DNA of 64,000 bases from Owenweeksia sp048267305 (GTDB lineage: Bacteria > Bacteroidota > Bacteroidia > Flavobacteriales > Schleiferiaceae), in NCBI GenBank assembly GCA_048267305.1, contig JBLWXT010000018.1:9365-73364 (forward strand), read 5' to 3'. This document shows, one piece after another, positions 16,332-24,318 of this stretch. The notes beneath the pieces were generated by a model. The model was not told where the DNA came from. It did no database searches and was given only the letters and a program-made list of their open reading frames with translations. The stretch's first letter is position 1; each line of letters opens with the position of its first letter. Position numbers and translations under genes: made by a program.

Positions 16332-17459
16332 ATGTATAGAATTTTAGTTCTCATCATATTTTACCTTGGTTTTGGTATGATGGTACAAGCTCAAAAAGTA
16401 ATTCTCAACTTTGATGTGAATCCCGAATGGGAAAACTTTAGTGAAGTAATTGATGTATGGACCAAGTACCTACAAGCACCTACTGACAGTGCTGGCGCCC
16501 AATACTGGAACAAAGCGGAAGTGGATAAATATGGGATTAAAGAGTATAATCTGATTAACCATGAGTACGACCCCGGTTTTCATCGTCTTATAAAAGTATA
16601 TACCGCCCAAATCCTGAGCATCACTGAGCAAGATGGACTTTATAAAATCACCACTCAGTTTTATTACCCAAGGCATGACACCCTGATGACGCTGTGCATT
16701 TTAAATGTTTATGCCCGAAAAAATACTGCCGGAGTATTCAAACTGTATAATGCGCGTAACATTAATCTGAAAAAGGATTGGTCGATGCGAACCGTAGGAT
16801 ATTTGAAATACCACTACCCCCAAGGCCATAAGTTTGATAAGTCCAAGGCTAAAAAGCAAAATGCATTTATCACCTCTACCCTTCCTGAAATATTTGGCTG
16901 TACGCCAGATACGGTGAACTACTTTTTCGCGGAAACGCGAGAACAGCTGGATAAACTGAAAGGGTTTGAATTTAACGTGGGTGGCAGCGGTACGGAAAAG
17001 CCCAGTGGTAAAACCATAGGCAATAGTGTTTACACAACCGGTACAGACGAATATTACCCACATGAGCTGGTACACGTTTTTATAAACCCCATGTACCCTG
17101 ATATGCACAACTGGGCGGCTGAAGGGCTTGCTGTTTATTTGGGAGGAAGTCGTGGAAAACCTCTTCAATGGCATATAAACCGAACTGCCAAGTATTTAAG
17201 TGAACATCCTGAAATTGATTTGAACAATATGCTGGACTTACAAACCATGGATGAATACACCGATTACCGCTATGTGCTTGGTGGGGCCATCATTCAATTG
17301 ATTTATGAAAATGAATGTTGGGATGGGGTGAAGGAGTTTGTAGGTGAAACCACCAACGAAAAGGAAAGCTATTATGCCGCCATTGAAAAACACCTGGGGT
17401 GGAAACAGAGTGAGATTGATATGAAGTTTAGGAAGGCTTTAAGTGGAATGCTTCCTTAA
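16332..17459 (+). CDS. Exported gluzincin-like metalloprotease candidate
   Basis: 375-residue protein with a signal peptide (residues 1-20, MVQA-Q). The C-terminal half carries HELVH (244-248), an HExxH zinc motif, followed after 15 residues by WAAEGLAVYLGG, where Glu264 is the expected third zinc ligand; this is the peptidase MA-like gluzincin arrangement. The N-terminal ~180 residues are an uncharacterised domain. Zinc-dependent peptidase activity is inferred from these motifs alone. The gene ends 1 bp before the convergent ZIP transporter gene. Confidence 0.75.
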   Translation: MYRILVLIIFYLGFGMMVQAQKVILNFDVNPEWENFSEVIDVWTKYLQAPTDSAGAQYWNKAEVDKYGIKEYNLINHEYDPGFHRLIKVYTAQILSITEQDGLYKITTQFYYPRHDTLMTLCILNVYARKNTAGVFKLYNARNINLKKDWSMRTVGYLKYHYPQGHKFDKSKAKKQNAFITSTLPEIFGCTPDTVNYFFAETREQLDKLKGFEFNVGGSGTEKPSGKTIGNSVYTTGTDEYYPHELVHVFINPMYPDMHNWAAEGLAVYLGGSRGKPLQWHINRTAKYLSEHPEIDLNNMLDLQTMDEYTDYRYVLGGAIIQLIYENECWDGVKEFVGETTNEKESYYAAIEKHLGWKQSEIDMKFRKALSGMLP

Positions 17460-17460
17460 A

Positions 17461-18180
17461 CTACTCACTCATCAAATATCCCAAGAGCCCAACCGCAAAA
17501 CCAATTACCACACCGAGTGATGGAAGCCAATGCTTCTCCAGTTTGGAATCTGGGGCAATATCGCGAAACATCAAAAACAATATACCTCCCGAACTGAAGA
17601 GCATTACAAAGCCCAGCCAAAATGTATGTTGTGATAGAATTTCGGAACCTACCAATGCGCTTACAGGGCCGATTAACGCAATAGCCGAAAAGGCCAGCAA
17701 TATCCGCATGGTGCTGAATGAAGAAGTACTTTTAATCTCCCGAAAGGCATTAAATCCTTCTGGTAAATTTTGAATGCCAATTAAAAAAGCGATCAAGAAA
17801 GCACTCCCCTCACCTATCACCAGAGCGGCACCAAGAGCCATGGCTTCCGGTACAAAATCAAGCAACATGGCCATTAGCTGCGCTGCAGACCCACCCTTTC
17901 GGGAGAGGTAAACATCAATCAACAAGAAAACTACCCCGCCCGCTATAAACGCTACTATCGCCCAAAGCACAGAAACGTATTGAACGCCATCGGGAACTAA
18001 AACAAGGGCCACGGCAGAAATAAGGGCTCCCCCTCCAAAAGCCATAATACCGTGCTTCCATTCCTGATTTAACCATTTGGGATAAAACTTACTCGCAGCA
18101 CCAAGCAATCCACCCAAAGGAATAGTAGCTCCCGCAGCCAGAGAAAGCAGGATAAGTGTTTGCAGGTAATTGTCAGCCAT
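17461..18180 (-). CDS. ZIP-family metal transporter
   Basis: 239-residue inner-membrane protein with about eight hydrophobic helices. The metal-path helix GIQNLPEGFNAFREI matches the ZIP signature (usually HNxPEG; here the His is Gln), with Glu, Pro and Gly retained, and an upstream helix has LLDFVPEAMALGAALVIGEG. It probably imports zinc or a related divalent cation. I take the ATG at 18180 over the GTG at 18183. The EcsC-family gene lies 4 bp upstream, so the two are co-transcribed. Confidence 0.85.
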   Translation of the reverse strand: MADNYLQTLILLSLAAGATIPLGGLLGAASKFYPKWLNQEWKHGIMAFGGGALISAVALVLVPDGVQYVSVLWAIVAFIAGGVVFLLIDVYLSRKGGSAAQLMAMLLDFVPEAMALGAALVIGEGSAFLIAFLIGIQNLPEGFNAFREIKSTSSFSTMRILLAFSAIALIGPVSALVGSEILSQHTFWLGFVMLFSSGGILFLMFRDIAPDSKLEKHWLPSLGVVIGFAVGLLGYLMSE

Positions 18181-18184
18181 CACC

Positions 18185-18772
18185 TTAGCTATGGGCCGGA
18201 AGTAAAATTACCTCCCTGGAATAAAACTCCATCGCATTCTTTCCCACTCGCCAGGTGTCATAGTATGTTAAGGCTCCTGCCGAAACAGTTCCTATTACAG
18301 GTACCATCCTGGAAAAGGCTTTACCCCCGGAAGCTTTTAAAACTTTGTAGCCAATCTTCTCCAAAATCTGCTTCTTAAGCCTCGGACTAATTTGCTTTAC
18401 TATGTATTGGCTGCCTTGTTGTACGATAACTTCTTTAAACGCTCCAACGCCAATTTGGCGAAACATACACCACAACATTTGCTCGCGGGTAACCAGGGAG
18501 TGTTTGCCATAAGCCGCAGCAATATTGCTAATCAATTGAGATTGTATTTGCCAAACCACCGCCATATCGGGTATCATGGATAAATACCCCAGCACACCTC
18601 CCGGCAAGGCCAATGAGGCCGAAACCGAACTGCTCTTAAGTGCAGAATGCTTTATGATTTTTTTGAGATACACCTCATCATTGGGTTTGCCGATGAGCTT
18701 TGGCTCGGGCACTTCAGATAGTGCCCTGGCCAACCAATTGGAAATATTTTGAGGAGAGAAATTATTTTGCAT
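18185..18772 (-). CDS. EcsC-family protein
   Basis: 195-residue protein related to EcsC, a family named from the Bacillus subtilis ecs locus whose biochemical role is unresolved. Family features are the glycine-rich amphipathic segments SASLALPGGVLGYLSMIPDM and FSRMVPVIGTVSAGALTYYD, which may touch membranes, around a helical core. There is no signal peptide. It is upstream of and nearly abutting the ZIP transporter gene. Assignment rests on the hydrophobic-segment pattern. Confidence 0.7.
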   Translation of the reverse strand: MQNNFSPQNISNWLARALSEVPEPKLIGKPNDEVYLKKIIKHSALKSSSVSASLALPGGVLGYLSMIPDMAVVWQIQSQLISNIAAAYGKHSLVTREQMLWCMFRQIGVGAFKEVIVQQGSQYIVKQISPRLKKQILEKIGYKVLKASGGKAFSRMVPVIGTVSAGALTYYDTWRVGKNAMEFYSREVILLPAHS

Positions 18773-18841
18773 GATTTACGAAAGTCAAAGACTGTTCCAA
18801 CATACAACTTTTTCATAATGTTTACAGACTCAATGAATGCC

Positions 18842-19177
18842 TTAGCCAACTCTGACCCCATTACCCAAATTGTGATCTGCCGTAAGGAGACTTACTTCCT
18901 TATCGGCCCCTATTACCCCAAGTACCAGGCACTCACTCATAAATTTCCCAATTTGCTTTGGCGGAAAGTTTACCACAGCCATAATCTGTTTCCCAACTAA
19001 ATCCTCTTTGCTGTAAAGCTTTGTGATTTGCGCAGAAGTTTTCCTTTCACCCAAATCTCCAAAGTCTATATAAAGTTTAAAGGCCGGGTTACGCGCCTCC
19101 GGAAATTCCTCCACCCTGATAATTGTTCCGGTGCGGATATCTACTTTTTCAAAATCGTTCCAGGTGATTGTATTCAT
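18842..19177 (-). CDS. csaA: tRNA-binding-domain protein CsaA-like
   Basis: 111-residue OB-fold protein of the CsaA/tRNA-binding family, a stand-alone version of the Arc1p/MetG C-terminal domain. Characteristic sequence includes FEKVDIRTGTIIRVEEFPEA at the start, SAQITKLYSKEDLVGKQIMA and the closing block VLGVIGADKEVSLLTADHNL. Members bind structured RNA and in Bacillus act as an export-related chaperone; in Bacteroidota only RNA binding is a safe prediction. Length and motif spacing are complete. It lies 21 bp from the phosphodiester glycosidase-like gene upstream. Confidence 0.9.
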   Translation of the reverse strand: MNTITWNDFEKVDIRTGTIIRVEEFPEARNPAFKLYIDFGDLGERKTSAQITKLYSKEDLVGKQIMAVVNFPPKQIGKFMSECLVLGVIGADKEVSLLTADHNLGNGVRVG

Positions 19178-19198
19178 CTATTATCCTTTGTATCCTAG

Positions 19199-19924
19199 TT
19201 ATTCCACCACTCCTATCATCACTCCAAAGTTACCATCCAGCTGCTTCCATCCCTTTTCAGGGAGATAAGTACGAGAAACAAAGCCATCAAGGTATAGTGC
19301 ATTTTTACAGCCTTTGCTTTTAAAGAAACGGGCAAAGTCATAAAGGTTAATAGTTTGTTTCGACATTACAAACAAAATTTCCCCATTAGGCAAAATGCCA
19401 ACTCCATTTCGGATATGAACATTTTTAGAGCCATCCTTAAAAGCTGAATGTATTGCTCCGTCTATAACCAGCATTGGCCCAGACTGAGTGGCATACCTCA
19501 CACCTTCATTTCCTTTATAGCTTGTTGTTTGAGTTACCACGGCCTGATCTGCCTTGGTTATGTAAAATATTCCATTGGGTTGTAAATAGAAGTTCCCATA
19601 AGCCTCCTTCACAGAATTGATTTTGGCTAACTGTTTACCATTTTCAATATACAGCCCTTGTGGGGATTGATCCTTCAAGTACATCCCACCATTCATGGCA
19701 AAAACCAATTTTTGGTTTTTGGTACCTAGCCAAGCCTTAAGAGTTTTAAAGTTTCCTAATGGTTTTTCCTTATCATCTTTCCAGAAAAAACGGAGATCTT
19801 GAGTTTTGGGGTTTACAGTATAGATTATGAAGTCAGCATCCTGAAATTCAATACACTCTGCAGCAGTAAAAGCCGAAAGGACGATTGAAAGTACCACAAC
19901 ACTTATTATACCTGCTCTTTTCAT
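19199..19924 (-). CDS. Exported phosphodiester glycosidase-like protein (DUF2233/NAGPA fold)
   Basis: 241-residue protein with a signal peptide (MKRAGIISVVVLSIVLSAFT). The body matches the NAGPA/DUF2233 family: KLVFAMNGGMYLKDQSPQGL, YLQPNGIFYI, ATQSGPMLVIDG, RNGVGILPNGEILFVMS and NALYLDGFVSRTYLP are the conserved blocks. Relatives hydrolyse phosphodiester-linked sugars. Catalysis is inferred from the family; the periplasmic substrate is unknown. I use the ATG at 19924 because the alternative start 6 bp upstream is GTG. Confidence 0.88.
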   Translation of the reverse strand: MKRAGIISVVVLSIVLSAFTAAECIEFQDADFIIYTVNPKTQDLRFFWKDDKEKPLGNFKTLKAWLGTKNQKLVFAMNGGMYLKDQSPQGLYIENGKQLAKINSVKEAYGNFYLQPNGIFYITKADQAVVTQTTSYKGNEGVRYATQSGPMLVIDGAIHSAFKDGSKNVHIRNGVGILPNGEILFVMSKQTINLYDFARFFKSKGCKNALYLDGFVSRTYLPEKGWKQLDGNFGVMIGVVE

Positions 19925-19974
19925 AATCACTTCAATTTAGAAATTTCACTAACACAGAAGTGAAATCACTAATA

Positions 19975-20373
19975 TTACTCCCCCAACTTCCCTTCCATTC
20001 CCAATTCAGCAATAGGCTCTAACTCCCATTCAGTGAAAGGAGCAATCTGAAACTTCTTATCAAAAATTTCCCTTCCAATATAAAAGCTTACCCAAAAGGT
20101 ATTGTAGAAGCCAAATACAGCAGGATCTATCCTTTCAACCTTGGCAGAACTGCTGGCCGGCAGATTCTCAATCATGTGACGTAGAGTGGAGGTTTTTTTA
20201 CCAGTACCATCCTTTTTTTCATTGGCATTACTAACCACCATTACATTATCCAGAGGTACTGATTTATTGTTAATAATGTATACATACCAATCGCTTTCGC
20301 CCTTTTCATCTATCGTTTTTCCCACAGCCACTTTTATATCAGTAACCTCAGGTATCTGTATATCTTTCTTCAT
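19975..20373 (-). CDS. Conserved-looking cytoplasmic protein of unknown function
   Basis: 132 residues, no signal peptide or membrane segment. It looks like a single beta-rich domain: DWYVYIINNKSVPLDNVMVV followed by paired strands and an acidic C-terminus. I believe homologues occur in other Flavobacteriales, but no function is known to me. It stands between a DUF2233 gene and a T9SS serine hydrolase gene with its own 5' gap; no conserved partner is evident. Confidence 0.65.
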   Translation of the reverse strand: MKKDIQIPEVTDIKVAVGKTIDEKGESDWYVYIINNKSVPLDNVMVVSNANEKKDGTGKKTSTLRHMIENLPASSSAKVERIDPAVFGFYNTFWVSFYIGREIFDKKFQIAPFTEWELEPIAELGMEGKLGE

Positions 20374-20463
20374 TTTACAAAGGTATTATTGAATAGGGCT
20401 GCTAAACATTCAAAACACAGCAAAATTTGAATTTTCAAAATTCTACAACCCGCCTTTATACAT

Positions 20464-21912
20464 TTATTTTTCGATGAGAAGCTTGCGACTAATCCAGCCG
20501 TTTGGCTGAGCACTTATCATTAATGTATACGCTCCAGCGGGTAAATCCAGCGCCAATTCACTACTGAGGCTGCCATCCAAAAACATGGTAAAAACCGTTT
20601 GCCCCAGTATATTCACAACCCTCAGTTCCTTATTTGCCAGGCTACCATCATAAGTGAGTGAAAATTTCCCTGTGCCTGGGTTTGGATATACCGAGAACCC
20701 TGTATGCTCAATTTCATTCAGGCTAATAGTACAAGGAGACTGAGTACCCTGTAAAGCATATGCAGCACCTTGTAAACTGGTATTGGGCAAATAGTCATAA
20801 ATAAGGCGAGCCAAAGGGAAAAGCCCCACCCCTCTTGTATTGCACATTATAGCCACACCATTTTTATTTTCCGGAGAATAGTAAATCAAGGTTGCCGTGT
20901 TGCTTTGCGAACCGCTATGCCAAAACAGTGTATCTCCATTTCTGAAGTTTGTGCTTGTTCCATAGCCATAATAGGATGGCGTGCCACTTGTGGGCGTGTG
21001 CCGGGTACCAAAAAGCTTTACCGTAGAATCCGCTATAAACTCCCGGTTCACAATCCCCTTCATAAGTAAGGTAAGATCTGCCACCGAAGATATGAGCCCA
21101 CCTCCGGGTACCTTATATGAAATATCCTTAAAATCCGTGGCTGTACTATCCTCCAAAGCTACCGCACCATTGCTGATTCTATACCCTGCCGCCTCATTGG
21201 GATAAGGTCTTTTACTCTGATACTCAATTTGAAGGGTGGGAAGATTTAAGGGACATACTATTTCATCATACAATAGTTCTTCAAAGCTTTTCCCCCCGGC
21301 CCTTTGCAATACAGCGCCCATTAAACAAAAACCCCAGGTAGTGTACTGGTATTGGCTTCCGGGAGCAAAGCAAATCTTCTGATCCTTAAAAATACCAATG
21401 GCCCCAATGGGATCATAACTTGAAGGATGACTGGAGATATAAGCATCTCTGAAAATGGAATTATATGGCTCAGTACAACTCCCACTTCCCGAATAATGGA
21501 TAATTCCACTTTCGTTGGAAAGCAAGTCTTCTGAGGTGATTACTCCCTGGGGTTTAACAGGGTATTCCGGCACATAATCCCTGATATCCTTATCCAAGTC
21601 AAGCATTCCTTTTTCAATAAGCCGCATCGCCATTAAACCTGTAAGCGATTTTGACACAGAGGCCAGTCTGTACAAGGTGTTTTCTGTAGCTACAATATTT
21701 TTCAGGGAATCTTCATAACCAAAACCCTTGAGGTATGCTATTTCACCATTCCTGATTATACCCACCGAAAGGCCCACCATTTTTTCAGAGGTTTTTTGAG
21801 CATTTATAAAACCTTCAATTGTGTTTACCGAGCTAGGATCGAGACGTACAAACTGGGCTTGTAATGCCACAGAAAACACAGAAATGAAGAGAAAGGAAAT
21901 ACATTTATACAT
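20464..21912 (-). CDS. Secreted serine hydrolase (beta-lactamase fold) with T9SS sorting domain
   Basis: 482 residues: signal peptide (1-20, ALQA-Q), beta-lactamase-fold domain (~25-385) and a C-terminal type IX sorting domain (~405-482; begins SVYPNPGTGKFSLTYDG, ends RKLLIEK). The nucleophile motif SVSK is intact (Ser85, Lys88) and HSG replaces KTG. The second motif reads YTT where this family usually has YSN or YAN, so activity or specificity may be altered. It is expected at the cell surface as an esterase or peptidase; the lipoprotein paralogue is at 5936. Confidence 0.87.
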   Translation of the reverse strand: MYKCISFLFISVFSVALQAQFVRLDPSSVNTIEGFINAQKTSEKMVGLSVGIIRNGEIAYLKGFGYEDSLKNIVATENTLYRLASVSKSLTGLMAMRLIEKGMLDLDKDIRDYVPEYPVKPQGVITSEDLLSNESGIIHYSGSGSCTEPYNSIFRDAYISSHPSSYDPIGAIGIFKDQKICFAPGSQYQYTTWGFCLMGAVLQRAGGKSFEELLYDEIVCPLNLPTLQIEYQSKRPYPNEAAGYRISNGAVALEDSTATDFKDISYKVPGGGLISSVADLTLLMKGIVNREFIADSTVKLFGTRHTPTSGTPSYYGYGTSTNFRNGDTLFWHSGSQSNTATLIYYSPENKNGVAIMCNTRGVGLFPLARLIYDYLPNTSLQGAAYALQGTQSPCTISLNEIEHTGFSVYPNPGTGKFSLTYDGSLANKELRVVNILGQTVFTMFLDGSLSSELALDLPAGAYTLMISAQPNGWISRKLLIEK

Positions 21913-22005
21913 GGCTCATGGTTTTAAAAAATCTAAAACTACAGTTATTTTCAGGAGATTCTCCTCCCTTTTAAAAACAACCCCAAAAAGCATTGAGCTA
22001 ATTTT

Positions 22006-22013
22006 TACTTTCG
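22006..22013 (+). promoter_or_regulatory. Probable -7 element of purT
   Basis: TACTTTCG, 20 bp before the purT ATG. It is identical to the box assigned to the usp promoter at 8748-8755. No TTG lies at the optimal spacing upstream. Confidence 0.4.
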
Positions 22014-22033
22014 CCTTCACAAAACAAAGTGCT

Positions 22034-23200
22034 ATGTCAAACAAAATACTTCTATTAGGCTCAGGCGAATTAGGTAAAGAGCTTGTAATTTCCTTAAAGA
22101 GATTAGGGCAATACGTAGTTGCCTGCGACAGTTATGCCGGAGCACCAGCCATGCAGGTGGCTGATGAGTTTGAAGTATTAGATATGCTCAATGGTGATCA
22201 GTTGGATGCCGTTGTTAAAAAGCACAACCCCAAACTCATAGTACCCGAGGTTGAGAGCATCCGCACCGAGCGCTTTTATGATTATGAAAAGCAAGGGTTT
22301 AAAGTTGTACCAAGTGCCAGGGCCGCTAACTTTACCATGAACCGCAAGCTTATTCGCGATTTGGCAGCAAAGGATTTAGACGTAAGAACAGCTCCCTATT
22401 TATATGCAACCTCTGGAGAAGAATTCAGAGCTGCCGTACTGCAAATAGGAATGCCCTGCGTAGCTAAACCTTTAATGTCTTCCAGCGGAAAAGGGCAATC
22501 TGTTTTAAAAACAGAAGCCGATATTGATAAAGCCTGGCAATATGCTTTGGATGGCAGCCGTGGCGATTTAATGGAAGTAATAGTAGAGGGCTTTGTGGAT
22601 TTCCATACAGAAATAACGCTGCTTACAGTTACCCAAAACAATGGCCCTACCCTGTTTTGCCCGGCTATAGGCCACAGGCAAGAACGTGGCGACTATATGG
22701 AAAGCTGGCAACCTTGCGCCATTTCTAATAAAGATCTGGCCGATGCCCAACAAATGGCAGGAAAGGTAACTGAAGCCCTTGGCGGAGCAGGTATTTGGGG
22801 CGTTGAATTTTTTATAGCCAATGATGGTGTTTACTTCTCCGAACTATCTCCCAGACCACACGATACCGGTATGGTAACTTTGGCCCGCACCCAAACCTTT
22901 AGTGAGTTTGAACTACACGCCCGTGCTATTTTAGGATTACCCATCCCTGAACTAAAACTGGAGAGAGCTGGTGTTTCGGCAGTGATACTGGCATCTGGCG
23001 AAAGCCAAAACCAACCGGAATACAACGGTATTGAAAATGCTTTGGAAGATAAAAACACAGATATCCGCATTTTCGGAAAACCTACTACCCGACTTCATCG
23101 CAGAATGGGTGTGAGTTTGGTTTACGATAAAATAGATGCTGATATGGACGATTTGAGAAACAAGGCGCGAGCGGCAGCGGATAAGCTTAGTGTAAAGTAA
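22034..23200 (+). CDS. purT: Formate-dependent GAR transformylase (PurT)
   Basis: 388-residue ATP-grasp enzyme that formylates glycinamide ribonucleotide from formate and ATP in purine synthesis. Conserved parts: N-terminal LLGSGELGKELVISLKRLGQ, VPEVESIRTERFYDYEKQG, the ATP-binding VAKPLMSSSGKGQSVLK, GVEFFIANDGVYFSELSPRP, DTGMVTL and the C-terminal MGVSLVYDKID. Length equals the family norm. The ATG at 22034 is chosen because upstream codons in the same frame overlap the divergent hydrolase gene and lack family sequence. A bidirectional terminator separates it from convergent ppa. Confidence 0.97.
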   Translation: MSNKILLLGSGELGKELVISLKRLGQYVVACDSYAGAPAMQVADEFEVLDMLNGDQLDAVVKKHNPKLIVPEVESIRTERFYDYEKQGFKVVPSARAANFTMNRKLIRDLAAKDLDVRTAPYLYATSGEEFRAAVLQIGMPCVAKPLMSSSGKGQSVLKTEADIDKAWQYALDGSRGDLMEVIVEGFVDFHTEITLLTVTQNNGPTLFCPAIGHRQERGDYMESWQPCAISNKDLADAQQMAGKVTEALGGAGIWGVEFFIANDGVYFSELSPRPHDTGMVTLARTQTFSEFELHARAILGLPIPELKLERAGVSAVILASGESQNQPEYNGIENALEDKNTDIRIFGKPTTRLHRRMGVSLVYDKIDADMDDLRNKARAAADKLSVK

Positions 23201-23240
23201 AACAGGTTTACAACGCGAAGTTGCAAACCTGTTTTGTTTT
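23198..23240 (+). terminator. Bidirectional terminator between purT and ppa
   Basis: AAACAGGTTT with CAAC and its complement GTTG-AAACCTGTTTT (about 23200-23215 and 23219-23235) form a long stem with T tracts on both strands, serving the two convergent genes. Confidence 0.85.
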
Positions 23241-23257
23241 TGTTCTTCTAACGAAGT

Positions 23258-23809
23258 TTACCTCTTCAAGTGGCTAAACTTGCGGTTGTAAAACTCTATA
23301 CTTTCGTAGATGATTTCAGTGGCAGTAGCCTTGTTTTGGAAATCTTCCACCTGTACTTCCTTTTTCTCCAGCTTTTTATAATCTTCAAAAAAGCTTTTCA
23401 TTTCGGATATAAGATGAGCCGGCAGCTCCTCAATATTGTTGTAATGAGCCACACTTGGGTCGCCATCAGCTACCGCAATAATTTTATCATCGCCCTCACC
23501 ATTGTCAATCATACGCATAACGCCAATTACCTTGGCCTTTACCAGGCAAAGCGGTACCATATCTACTTGTGATAAAACAAGAATGTCCAGCGGATCACGG
23601 TCTTCACCATAGGTTTGAGGTATAAAGCCATAATTAGCGGGATAATACACTGCTGAGTAAAGTACCCTGTCTAATTTAATGATCCCGGTTTCCTTGTCCA
23701 GTTCGTATTTGGCACGGCTTCCTTTCGGAATTTCAATAATTGCGTTTACATAATCAGGAATCTCATCACCCGGAGATACGTGGTGCCAGGGATTAAATAG
23801 TTCTTTCAT
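23258..23809 (-). CDS. ppa: Inorganic pyrophosphatase (family I)
   Basis: 183-residue soluble PPase that hydrolyses pyrophosphate released by biosynthesis. The family I signature D-x-D-P-x-D is present as EDRDPLDILVLS, preceded by AVYYPANYGFIPQTYG and followed by GVMRMIDNGEGDDKIIAV. Length is typical of prokaryotic enzymes. A perfect TAnnTTTG box on the minus strand (23875-23868, TAATTTTG) lies ~60 bp upstream of the ATG. It is transcribed alone, convergent with purT. Confidence 0.96.
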   Translation of the reverse strand: MKELFNPWHHVSPGDEIPDYVNAIIEIPKGSRAKYELDKETGIIKLDRVLYSAVYYPANYGFIPQTYGEDRDPLDILVLSQVDMVPLCLVKAKVIGVMRMIDNGEGDDKIIAVADGDPSVAHYNNIEELPAHLISEMKSFFEDYKKLEKKEVQVEDFQNKATATEIIYESIEFYNRKFSHLKR

Positions 23810-23867
23810 AAAAATGTTGGTTTTATAGAGTTTTCTTAAAATGTTGCTATCAAAAACAATGAAGCGG

Positions 23868-23875
23868 CAAAATTA
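23868..23875 (-). promoter_or_regulatory. -7 element of ppa
   Basis: On the minus strand TAATTTTG, an exact TAnnTTTG match, followed by CC. It lies ~60 bp before the ppa ATG. No TTG sits at the expected upstream spacing. Confidence 0.55.
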
Positions 23876-23900
23876 TATAAAAGGGCTATGATAGAGACCT

Positions 23901-24266
23901 CTATAGGCTATTAACATCATCATACTTTTTAACGAGAGCCACCTGGTTGTCTTCGAGTAAAATATACCCTTGATCGTAGCAAAAATAGTAGCGTCCTCCC
24001 TTTTTAGTTTCGTAAATACTGGTGTGATGATTAAAGTCAAAACCCTTGGCGGCAAGAATTTCTCTTGTAGTTTTGGATTTCCCGTTTGGATTAAGCTGCA
24101 TTAATATTCTATAGTTTTTGGAAAGCAGTCGGTTTACATTTCTCACCAGATTGTTTACATGGCGAGAAAGACGATTATTGTGGCTGTTTCTGCAGCTATC
24201 ACTGCAAAACTTCTTATCAGCTCTCCCTCTAATTACTTCTTGGCATTCGGGGCAATGTCTGTCCAT
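23901..24266 (-). CDS. Small zinc-ribbon protein
   Basis: 121-residue cytoplasmic protein. The N-terminus holds a probable zinc ribbon: Cys5-x2-Cys8 and Cys21-x3-Cys25, within HCPECQEVIRGRADKKFC. A basic helical stretch follows (RLSRHVNNLVRNVNRLLSKN), then a C-terminal domain ending in YYFCYDQGYILLEDNQVALV. The mixture suggests nucleic-acid or protein binding; I know no characterised relative. Monocistronic as far as visible. Confidence 0.8.
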   Translation of the reverse strand: MDRHCPECQEVIRGRADKKFCSDSCRNSHNNRLSRHVNNLVRNVNRLLSKNYRILMQLNPNGKSKTTREILAAKGFDFNHHTSIYETKKGGRYYFCYDQGYILLEDNQVALVKKYDDVNSL

Positions 24267-24318
24267 AATTCGGTTTTATCCAAATGTAAAAAATATCCAT
24301 TTTCAAACGCCTCTCACC

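Noticed and set aside
21821..22033. Upstream in-frame extension of purT
   Set aside because: It overlaps the divergent hydrolase gene, lacks PurT family sequence and would precede the likely -7 box; ATG 22034 fits the family N-terminus.
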